This document shows, one piece after another, positions 50,274-59,190 of a stretch of DNA of 64,000 nt. Below the pieces are notes generated by a model that saw nothing but the letters and a program-made list of their open reading frames with translations, did not search any database and was not told the origin of the DNA. Position numbers and translations under genes: made by a program. The first letter of the stretch is position 1, and each line of letters starts with the position of its first letter. The stretch covers positions 124,001-188,000 of the forward strand of contig JAQCEY010000003.1 in NCBI GenBank assembly GCA_027620075.1. Direction: 5' to 3'. The DNA comes from Pseudomonadota bacterium. GTDB taxonomy: Bacteria > Pseudomonadota > Alphaproteobacteria > Rickettsiales > UBA6187.

Positions 50274-52724
50274 TTGAAAAATATCTTTACAAAAATCGTA
50301 AATTTTCTAACGGCGGTTTTTACTCTGTGTTTGATAGGTGCGGTAATTGCCGCTATCGGTGTTTCGTATATATTATATAAATACGGTCGGGATCTGCCGG
50401 ATTATAAAAAGCTTGCACAATATGAACCTCCTACCGTAACAAGGTTATATGCTGCCGATGGACGCATGATGGAAGAATACGCCAAAGAAAAACGTCTGTT
50501 CGTTCCTGTAAACGCTATACCTAAAAGGCTGATAAACGCTTTTATTGCTGCTGAAGACCAGAACTTCTATTCACATCCGGGCATTGATTTTTTAAGCATC
50601 TTAAGAGCTGCCGTAAAAAACGCATCGAATGTGGGGACAAATAAATCACTTGTGGGCGGGTCTACAATAACGCAGCAGGTGGTAAAGAACTTTTTGCTAA
50701 CGAATGAAAAATCTCTGGACAGAAAAATCAAGGAGGCAATACTTGCGTTCAGGATAACTAAAGAATTTTCTAAAGATAAGATAATGGAATTATACCTTAA
50801 TGAAATATATTTAGGCAACCGTTCCTATGGGGTAGCTGCCGCTGCACTTAATTATTTCAATAAATCCATTGACGAGTTGACCATTGAAGAGGCGGCAATG
50901 CTGGCGGCATTACCTAAAGCACCTAGCGATCTAGACCCTAGCAGATTTTACGATAAAGCGAAAACAAGGCGTGACTGGGTTATCGAACGCATGTTGGCGG
51001 AAGGTTTTATAACCGAGCTAGAGGCGGTTGACGCTATAACCGAGCCTATTAATGTAGTCTTACGTGATGAAACCGAAATGGTTAGGAATGCCGATTCTTT
51101 TTCAGAGGCGGTGCGTCAGGAACTTACAGAACTTTACGGTGAAGAAGGCGTTTATGAAAAAGGTCTTGCAGTCAGAACTACGTTACAACCGCAAATGCAA
51201 AGTTACGCTCAGGACGCTTTGCGAAAAGGTCTATTGGCATACGACAAGCGTCACGGTTATAAAGGTCCTGTAGCAAAGATAAAAATACTTGAAAATTATG
51301 CAGAAGAATTAAAACAGATAGCGAAACCTGAAAAGCTCGATGATTGGGAGCTTGCCGTAGTTCTGGGGCTTGATAAGGAAAAGGCTAAAATTGCTATTGA
51401 CGAGGAAACAAAAGGTATAATACCTTTAAAGAACCTGAAGTGGGCAAAAAAATATATCAATGATAATTCAGTCGGTGGTGACATTGAAAAACCAAGCGAC
51501 GCAGTTGCCGTCGGTGATGTGGTGGTTGTTCGGAAAACAGTTGAAAAGCAAAGTGATGAAACCGAATATTTTTTGGAACAAATCCCCGAAGTCAACGGTG
51601 CTATAGTAGCTATGGATCCATATACCGGTAAGGTGCTTGCCATGGTAGGCGGCTACGGTTACGGAGGCAGTCAGTTCAATCGGGCGATACAGGCTAAAAG
51701 GCAGCCGGGTTCGGCATTCAAACCGTTTGTTTATCTTGCCGCTTTAGAAAACGGGTTCGTGCCTACCTCGATTATCGTAGATGAAGAGGTTCAGCTTGAA
51801 AGGGGTGACAATCTGCCGGGGTGGAGACCGCAAAATTATTCAGGACAATATTACGGCCCTACAACATTGAGAGTAGGTGTAGAAAAATCAAGGAACGCAA
51901 TGACGGTCAGGCTTTCCCAGTTGATGGGTATAGACAAGGTAGTTAATGTCGCTAAAAGATTCAACATATATGATGACCCTAACAGAGATTTATCGGTAGC
52001 ACTGGGGTCGGCTGAAACTACACTGATGAGGCTAACCAACGCATATGCAATGTTGGTAAATGGCGGAAAAGTAATAAACCCTTCACTTATTGAAAGGATA
52101 CAAAATAGTAACGGAAAAACTATCTTCAAAAGGGATAATAGAACATGCGAGGATTGTTTTATTAGTTTAAGCGAAGAAGAGGCAGACTCCCTTAGCCCTC
52201 CTGATGTGGAGGAGTATAGACAACAGGTTGCCGATCCTATAGCCGCATATCAGATGGTATCAATATTAGAGGGCGTGGTGCAAAGAGGTACTGGGCGTAA
52301 TCTGGTATCGTTAGAAAAAATACTTGCTGGAAAAACAGGAACGACTAACGATAGTTTTGACGGGTGGTTTATGGGTTTTAGTGCTAATCTGGCAATAGGT
52401 GTGTATGTTGGATTTGATACGCCGAGAAGTCTTGGAAGGAATGAAACGGGAGCATCGGTTGCCTTGCCTATATGGAAAGAATTTGCAAGGCAGGCATTAC
52501 AAAATGAGCCTGATCTACCGTTTAGAAGACCCTCCGGCGTAAAGCTTGTAAAGATAGATGCAAAAACAGGTTTGCTGCCTTCACCCGATACCCCGAAAGA
52601 TCAGATTATTTTTGAAGCTTTCAGGGCAGGAACCGAGCCTGACTCCGCAACTTCAAACGCATTTGAACAAAAATTAAACGGTAACGGTTTTAATGAAGAT
52701 TTCGGCAATGGTGGAATTTATTAA
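50274..52724 (+). CDS. mrcA: Penicillin-binding protein 1A (bifunctional)
   Basis: PBP1A polymerises glycan strands and cross-links peptides in the cell wall. The 816-residue protein has an N-terminal anchor (about 10-36) and the GT51 domain with IAAEDQNFYSHPGIDF near 90, GGSTITQQVVKN near 125 and RKIKEAILAFRI near 144. An OB/linker domain (about 300-430) follows. In the transpeptidase, GSAFKPF carries the active Ser near 479, SRN lies near 540 and KTGTT near 686. It begins with TTG at 50274, one of several non-ATG starts here; no in-frame ATG lies nearby. Length is normal for Alphaproteobacteria. Confidence 0.95.
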   Translation: MKNIFTKIVNFLTAVFTLCLIGAVIAAIGVSYILYKYGRDLPDYKKLAQYEPPTVTRLYAADGRMMEEYAKEKRLFVPVNAIPKRLINAFIAAEDQNFYSHPGIDFLSILRAAVKNASNVGTNKSLVGGSTITQQVVKNFLLTNEKSLDRKIKEAILAFRITKEFSKDKIMELYLNEIYLGNRSYGVAAAALNYFNKSIDELTIEEAAMLAALPKAPSDLDPSRFYDKAKTRRDWVIERMLAEGFITELEAVDAITEPINVVLRDETEMVRNADSFSEAVRQELTELYGEEGVYEKGLAVRTTLQPQMQSYAQDALRKGLLAYDKRHGYKGPVAKIKILENYAEELKQIAKPEKLDDWELAVVLGLDKEKAKIAIDEETKGIIPLKNLKWAKKYINDNSVGGDIEKPSDAVAVGDVVVVRKTVEKQSDETEYFLEQIPEVNGAIVAMDPYTGKVLAMVGGYGYGGSQFNRAIQAKRQPGSAFKPFVYLAALENGFVPTSIIVDEEVQLERGDNLPGWRPQNYSGQYYGPTTLRVGVEKSRNAMTVRLSQLMGIDKVVNVAKRFNIYDDPNRDLSVALGSAETTLMRLTNAYAMLVNGGKVINPSLIERIQNSNGKTIFKRDNRTCEDCFISLSEEEADSLSPPDVEEYRQQVADPIAAYQMVSILEGVVQRGTGRNLVSLEKILAGKTGTTNDSFDGWFMGFSANLAIGVYVGFDTPRSLGRNETGASVALPIWKEFARQALQNEPDLPFRRPSGVKLVKIDAKTGLLPSPDTPKDQIIFEAFRAGTEPDSATSNAFEQKLNGNGFNEDFGNGGIY

Positions 52725-52742
52725 TATTGATAACGGTTAGAT

Positions 52743-53838
52743 ATGAAGCCTGAAATACATGATTTAATTGACGATATAAAAAGTGATCTGGAGTTAATAA
52801 GGAGGTCTCTTTGACTGGGATACATCCGTAAAACGTCTTGAGGAGTTGAACACCCTTTGCGAAGCACCCGACCTTTGGAATGATAATGAAAAAGCAAGCA
52901 GCCTTTTAAAAGAAAGGACTTTCCTTGAAAACTCATTGAACGGCTATAATGAATCAAAGCAGGTTCTGGAAGATTGTGTTGAGCTTATAAGTCTTGGTGA
53001 AGAAGAAAAAGACGAAGATACCGTAAACGAGTCTGAAAAAGAATTGAAAAAACTAGCCAAAAAATTAAAAAGCAAAGTTGTAGAATGTCTGTTTTCAGGT
53101 GAAGCCGATTCCAATGACTGCTTCATGGAAATACATGCAGGAGCAGGCGGAACAGAGTCTCAGGACTGGGCTGAAATGCTGCTTAGAATGTATCTTAGAT
53201 GGGCTGAAAGGCATGATTTTGAAACTGAAATAATTGACGAAAATGTCGGAGAAGAAGCCGGTATAAAATCAGCTACCTTCAAAATATGCGGTCATAACAG
53301 CTATGGCTGGTCAAGAACCGAAAGCGGCGTACATCGTCTTGTACGGATATCACCTTTTGACAGTAATGCCAGACGACACACTTCTTTTGCTAGTGTGTGG
53401 GTATATCCCGTGGTTGACGATAATATTGAAATAGAGATTGATGAAAAGGATTTACGGGTTGATACTTTCCGTGCGTCAGGTGCAGGAGGGCAGCACGTTA
53501 ACAAAACAGACAGCGCTATCCGTATAACCCATATCCCCACCAACATCGTTGTGCAGTGCCAAAATAGCCGTTCACAACACAGAAATAGGGCGGAGGCATA
53601 TAGTATGCTGCGTTCACGCCTTTATGAATTGGAGCTGCAGAAAAAACAACAGGCACAGGACGCAGTTAATGAAAGCAAGACCGAGATAGGTTGGGGGCAT
53701 CAGATACGCTCATATGTCCTTCACCCTTACCAGATGATAAAAGACCTACGTACAGGTTATGAAACAAGTAATACGACGGCAGTTTTAGATGGCGATTTGG
53801 ACGAGTTCATCAATGCTAGCCTGACTGAGCAGCTATAG
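52743..53838 (+). CDS. prfB: Peptide chain release factor 2, with programmed +1 frameshift
   Basis: RF2 ends translation at UGA and UAA. The gene is in two frames. The first runs from ATG 52743 to an in-frame TGA at 52812-52814 (23 sense codons). Reading then shifts +1 and continues from GAC 52813 to the stop at 53836-53838, giving about 364 residues, like E. coli RF2 (365). The shift site is at 52800-52815. Later landmarks are the SPF stop-codon tripeptide in RISPFDSNARR near 205, and the catalytic GGQ in GAGGQHVNKTDSA near 248. A caller ignoring the shift would start at 52846 and lose the N-terminus. Confidence 0.96.
52800..52815 (+). promoter_or_regulatory. RF2 autoregulatory frameshift site
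   Basis: AGGAGG (52800-52805), three bases, then CTT TGA C. This is the classic prfB arrangement: an internal ribosome-binding site pushes the ribosome at the slow UGA into the +1 frame when RF2 is scarce, so RF2 controls its own level. Confidence 0.96.
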
Positions 53839-53846
53839 TATAACAC

Positions 53847-53987
53847 TATAGTAAATTAACTTTTCAACAATGCTGTCATCCCCCGAATTTTCGTAGAAAA
53901 TTATAGGGGGATCTCAGTTTAATTTGTAGAGATCCCCGAACAAGTCGGGGATGACAATCCTAACTCTTGAAAAGTTAAAATACTATA
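53847..53987. mobile_element. 141-bp MITE-like element (copy B)
   Basis: Ends 53847-53867 and 53967-53987 are 21-bp inverted repeats with two mismatches, both starting TATAGTA. Inside are two facing family hairpins, GTCATCCCCCGAATTTT...ATAGGGGGATCTC and (minus strand) GTCATCCCCGACTTGTTCGGGGATCTC. The layout and length match element A at 30276-30421, although the outer repeats differ in sequence beyond TATAGTRAATT. No coding capacity. Confidence 0.7.
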
Positions 53988-53990
53988 TAT

Positions 53991-54019
53991 TTGATGCAGA
54001 GCGTTGTTTGTGCTATAAT
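53991..54019 (+). promoter_or_regulatory. Sigma-70 type promoter at the edge of element B
   Basis: TTGATG (53991-53996), a 17-base spacer, then consensus TATAAT (54014-54019). The -35 begins 4 bases beyond the right end of element B. Transcription would start near 54026, about 20 bases before the TTG start at 54045. Confidence 0.6.
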
Positions 54020-54044
54020 ATTTGTAAAAATATCGGAGGAAAAC

Positions 54045-54572
54045 TTGCCGGATAAACAAAATGATGAAGACCGTAAATTAGTAGAAGCAATAGATAATGT
54101 TTTTTACGATCTTGTAAAAGATGACGGTCATTCAAAAGAGCTTACTAAAAAAGAAGAGATACGTGAAGAAAAAGAACAAAAACGTAAGCGTGAGGCAATG
54201 CTTGCTCATGCAACGGTAGATGAAGGATTAAATAAGGATTCGTTAAAAAAACAGAAATTCGAAAGAAAAGAGTTAAGCAAACAAGAAGGTGCTGACCTTG
54301 AACATACAAAAGAACAGGAGCGTGAACCAGAATTGCACCTTGAAGAACGTGACCGTAATGACCATAATTATAAACAGCAACTAAAAAGTCCGTTAAAAGT
54401 TCAGGGTATAGACGCTGAGACAAAAGATATGATGAATGCAAAAATAAAACCTCATACCAATACATCTGTAGGTATTGAAGATGCCGGTTCTCCGAGCGAA
54501 ATACGTACTCCCTCTGCTACTCCTTCTGCAAGGTCGAATATTGAAAAGGGAAGTTTTGATAGGTTTAGATAA
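54045..54572 (+). CDS. Hypothetical highly charged protein
   Basis: I do not recognise this 175-residue protein. It should begin at TTG 54045, 4 bases after TCGGAGGA. The in-frame ATG at 53991 lies inside the likely promoter, so it is not a start. About residues 20-115 are dense in Lys, Glu, Arg and Gln (KKEEIREEKEQKRKREAML, KQEGADLEHTKEQEREPEL) and probably form a long helix or coiled coil. The C-terminal 40 residues are Ser/Pro/Thr-rich (GSPSEIRTPSATPSARSN) and end basic (GSFDRFR). No signal peptide or membrane segment is present. It resembles the protein at 4863-5429 in style. A role as effector, scaffold or stress protein is open. Confidence 0.7.
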   Translation: MPDKQNDEDRKLVEAIDNVFYDLVKDDGHSKELTKKEEIREEKEQKRKREAMLAHATVDEGLNKDSLKKQKFERKELSKQEGADLEHTKEQEREPELHLEERDRNDHNYKQQLKSPLKVQGIDAETKDMMNAKIKPHTNTSVGIEDAGSPSEIRTPSATPSARSNIEKGSFDRFR

Positions 54573-54669
54573 GAGAGTTATTATCCATCGGATACTATGG
54601 TCAAGTCATAGTATTACGGGTATTAATAGGTGGAAGTTAATTAAAAGGACTATAAGTGTTTCGGATGAA

Positions 54670-54700
54670 AAAAGGCCTCCCATTTCTTAGGAGGCCTTTT
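54670..54700. terminator. Bidirectional terminator between the charged protein gene and groEL
   Basis: An 11-bp stem, AAAAGGCCTCC/GGAGGCCTTTT, with a 9-base loop. It has A and T runs on both sides and so serves both converging transcripts. Confidence 0.88.
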
Positions 54701-54727
54701 GGCATTTTTTAAAAGTGTTAGTGCGAA

Positions 54728-56389
<1,662 letters not shown>

Positions 56390-56410
56390 TTATTTTATGG
56401 TTATTTTTAA

Positions 56411-56704
56411 TTATGCTGCTTCTTCAACAGCCATGATGTCGGATTCTTTCATTATCAACAATTCTTCACCGTTGATTTTAATTTCAGTTCCGCCCCATTT
56501 TTGGAAAAGTACTACGTCACCTTTTTTAACGTCAAGAGGCACAACTTTACCTGACTCGTCACGAGCTCCACTGCCAACTGCAACAATCTCTCCACGAGTC
56601 GGTTTTTCTTTAGCTGAATCAGGAATGATAATTCCTCCTGCCGTTTTTTCTTCTTCTTCGATGCGTTTCACTAAAACGCGGTCGTGCAAAGGTCTGATAG
56701 ACAT
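56411..56704 (-). CDS. groES: Co-chaperonin GroES
   Basis: GroES is the lid of the GroEL chamber. The 97-residue protein has [19 protein letters not shown] at the start, the mobile loop [13 protein letters not shown] near 23, [13 protein letters not shown] near 41 and [17 protein letters not shown] near 65. All are standard. First gene of the groESL operon; a possible heat-shock promoter lies upstream. Confidence 0.97.
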   Translation of the reverse strand: MSIRPLHDRVLVKRIEEEEKTAGGIIIPDSAKEKPTRGEIVAVGSGARDESGKVVPLDVKKGDVVLFQKWGGTEIKINGEELLIMKESDIMAVEEAA

Positions 56705-56761
56705 GTTATTAACTCCATTTATATATAAAATTTTTACAAGGGACTTTAGCCCTTACCACTC

Positions 56762-56789
56762 ATTTGGTGACGTATTATTTTTTTTCAAG
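56762..56789 (-). promoter_or_regulatory. Possible RpoH (sigma-32) promoter of groESL
   Basis: On the minus strand CTTG (56786-56789) followed by AAAAA, an 18-base spacing, then CCAAAT (56762-56767). It fits the alphaproteobacterial heat-shock pattern CTTG-N17/18-CYTAT only loosely. No CIRCE inverted repeat was found. Confidence 0.35.
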
Positions 56790-56936
56790 GGCGGAAGCAA
56801 AAAAAATGATAAATTTTTCAAAATATGTTTTATAGCTTATCCGAATAACTTCCCTATTCTTTATTTTTTGTCAACGAATTGGTGAACTTTTACAGGGGGC
56901 GACACATGCAGGTATAAAAACACTTGCGAGTTTCCA

Positions 56937-56984
56937 CCCCTCACAAAAACACTTTGTGTTTTTAACTCTCCCTCAAGGGGAGAG
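56937..56984 (-). repeat. CTCTCCC...GGGAGAG repeat, copy 2
   Basis: On the minus strand CTCTCCCC/GGGAGAG followed by GTT...GTGAGGGG, as in copy 1 at 23934-23968. Here an extra hairpin (AAAAACAC/GTGTTTTT) is inserted between GTT and GTGAGGGG. It fills much of the 320-bp gap between rsmA and groES. Confidence 0.55.
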
Positions 56985-57024
56985 TAGTTTTTTAACTTTT
57001 GCAGAGGGTTCTATAATGGTTGAG

Positions 57025-57858
57025 CTAGTTATTTAAACTATCCAATGAATTAGCCAAATCACAGAACTGTTTTACCGATAGTTCTTCAGGGCGTTTGTTC
57101 TCGTCTATAGATGCGGATTTTAAAATCTCTATAGGGTTTTTAGTAAGTTGCTTTAAACTGACTCGTAAAGTTTTCCTTCTCTGACCGAACGTTGCTTTGC
57201 ACAGATTTTCTAATGTTTGCATATTAACCTTTGCGACCGGCTCTTTTCTGGGGGTCAGTGTAATAACCGTAGATGTAACTTTAGGAGGAGGATAAAAAGC
57301 ACAAGGCGGTATGTCAAACTCATACTCTATATCACAAAGTAATTGTGCTTTTATTGAAAGCCTGCCGTAATCCTTAGTTTTTGGTTTTGCCATGATACGC
57401 ATGGCAACCTCTTTTTGGAACATTAAAGTAAGGCTTTCAAATTTATCAATATTTTCAAGCCACATAAATAGTAATTCAGTGGATATATTATAAGGCAGGT
57501 TGGCAATTATCTTTACTTTACCGTCATTTTTTATATAGATATCGGTTTTTAGGGCATCGGCATTTACTATAGAAAGGCGTTCCCCCGATTCCGGTACAAG
57601 ATAGTCATTTAGGGCGGTGATGCAGCGTTCATCTTTTTCAACGGCTATAACTCTATCCGCTCCGGCAGCTAAAATGGAACGGGTAAGCAGCCCCGGACCC
57701 GGACCTACCTCAATAACGCTCTTTCCTTCCAATGAACCCGAACTGCGAGCTATTTTGTCGGTCAGATTGCCGTCAAATAAAAAGTTCTGACCTAATTTTT
57801 TATCAGCGTTTATATTGTATTTACTCAATATATCTTTTATAGGAGGCAGGTCTTGCAA
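57025..57858 (-). CDS. rsmA: 16S rRNA dimethyladenosine transferase
   Basis: RsmA (KsgA) dimethylates two adjacent adenines near the 3' end of 16S rRNA. From the TTG at 57858 the protein has 277 residues. SAM-binding motifs are KKLGQNFLFD near 20, VIEVGPGPGLLT near 47 and DALKTD near 99; the catalytic motif IV is NLPYNIS near 115. FYPPPKVTSTVI occurs near 193 and FGQRRKTLRVSL near 225. I choose the TTG 4 bp after the surA stop. Earlier in-frame starts lie inside surA and add residues foreign to the family. The pdxA gene often found between surA and rsmA is missing. Confidence 0.95.
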   Translation of the reverse strand: MQDLPPIKDILSKYNINADKKLGQNFLFDGNLTDKIARSSGSLEGKSVIEVGPGPGLLTRSILAAGADRVIAVEKDERCITALNDYLVPESGERLSIVNADALKTDIYIKNDGKVKIIANLPYNISTELLFMWLENIDKFESLTLMFQKEVAMRIMAKPKTKDYGRLSIKAQLLCDIEYEFDIPPCAFYPPPKVTSTVITLTPRKEPVAKVNMQTLENLCKATFGQRRKTLRVSLKQLTKNPIEILKSASIDENKRPEELSVKQFCDLANSLDSLNN

Positions 57859-57862
57859 GTCG

Positions 57863-59116
57863 TTATACCCTAATCTCAATAAATGCTTTTTCACGAAGTT
57901 TCTGTAAATAACGCTGTGCTTGCAGGTCAAGCTTGCGGCGGAATATAATTTCCCTTAGCTTATCCTTAAGCACAAGGGAAGACTCCGGTTTTTCTTTATC
58001 ACATACACCGAATATATGTACACCTTCGGGAGCAGGTACGGGAGGGCTAAGGCTTCCTACCGGAGTATTGATTATCGCAGGCTTAACTTCATGGTTCATA
58101 TCGTCAATGTTAATAGCTATGGTATCGGTTGCTATATTTGAGCCGACATTTTTTGCAAATACGGCAAAGTCAGCACATGATTTATACTTCTTTGCGTTCT
58201 TAATTATTTTCTCCTGAATCTTTGAGATGTCGTTTTTTGAAGTTTCCGGTTTTATCTCAATAAAAGCATGCTTTAATTTAAAGTTTTTTACCGTTGTAGG
58301 GTCGTCCACCAATGCTCTGCGTTCGTTCAGTTTCATTATGTAATACTGTCCGTTAACAAAAAACGGGCGTGATATCTCCCCCACCTGAAGGTTGCGAACC
58401 TTTGAAATTATTTCTTTAGTTGCATGTTCCTCCCTTATCCAGCCTAATGAACCGCCGGACGAAGCGGTTGAGCTATGAGAAAATTCTTTTGCTATAGATT
58501 CAAATTTAGCACCGTTCTTTATTTCTTCATGCAGTTTTTCAGCAAGTAACCTTACCCGTTTTTCATCAGAAGGGGAATCGACAGGTATTACTATCTCAGA
58601 CAGGTCTAACTCCGATATTCCCGATAAGTTTGAAATATGCTCCATTTTTTCTTCTATTTCTACGTCCGTTATCACTATCTGAGGCCGTACCTGCTGTGAC
58701 AGTAGTTTGGTCCAGATAATTTGTGAACTTATTTGCTTTTTCATAGCGTCAATCGGAATGTTGTTCTTTTTCAGGAAGTTCTCGAACTCCCCCGGTTTAA
58801 GATTGTTCTGGGTTTCAAGGTTAGCTATCGCACTATCCATGTCCGATTCGGTTACCTCAATTCGATATTGCCTAGCTTCCTGCATATATAAAGCCTCGTC
58901 AATAAGTGTCTTTATTATCTGAGGCTTCAGTTTTTGCTTTGTCTCATTATTGTTCGGTAACCCTGATGATACTATAGAAAGTTCAAGCCTCTCACTCAGA
59001 TCAACGGTAGATATTGCGGTATCGCCGACAATAGCGACTATTTCAAAGTTCTTGGCAATCGCACTATTGCCTAACAAAATTGATATTGTAAATAAAATAG
59101 ATAATATATATTTCAT
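57863..59116 (-). CDS. surA: SurA-like periplasmic peptidyl-prolyl isomerase
   Basis: SurA carries unfolded outer-membrane proteins across the periplasm. The 417 residues have a signal peptide (about 1-21) and a helical SurA N-domain (about 25-160). A parvulin domain with SEIVIPVDSP, KEFSHSSTASSGGSLGWI and VGEISRPFFVNGQYYIMKL (about 170-270) follows, then a degenerate second parvulin-like domain to about 380 and a C-terminal helix. Upstream of rsmA and downstream of lptD in the typical lptD-surA(-pdxA)-rsmA order. The surA stop is 4 bp before the rsmA start. Confidence 0.92.
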   Translation of the reverse strand: MKYILSILFTISILLGNSAIAKNFEIVAIVGDTAISTVDLSERLELSIVSSGLPNNNETKQKLKPQIIKTLIDEALYMQEARQYRIEVTESDMDSAIANLETQNNLKPGEFENFLKKNNIPIDAMKKQISSQIIWTKLLSQQVRPQIVITDVEIEEKMEHISNLSGISELDLSEIVIPVDSPSDEKRVRLLAEKLHEEIKNGAKFESIAKEFSHSSTASSGGSLGWIREEHATKEIISKVRNLQVGEISRPFFVNGQYYIMKLNERRALVDDPTTVKNFKLKHAFIEIKPETSKNDISKIQEKIIKNAKKYKSCADFAVFAKNVGSNIATDTIAINIDDMNHEVKPAIINTPVGSLSPPVPAPEGVHIFGVCDKEKPESSLVLKDKLREIIFRRKLDLQAQRYLQKLREKAFIEIRV

Positions 59117-59190
59117 AATTTTATTGCTGCTTTTACTAACCCTATTAGTACGAAAATTCGTATGAATAATAACGAAAAAATAATTATATT

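Noticed and set aside
52846..53838. prfB starting at ATG 52846
   Set aside because: The upstream 23 codons plus the frameshift signal match classical RF2; the ATG start would remove part of domain 1.
53991..54044. ATG at 53991/53994 as the start of the charged protein
   Set aside because: These codons lie in the promoter itself and lack a ribosome site; TTG 54045 has TCGGAGGA.
56705..57024. CIRCE operator upstream of groES
   Set aside because: I looked for TTAGCACTC-N9-GAGTGCTAA and did not find it; only a loose heat-shock sigma-factor match is present.
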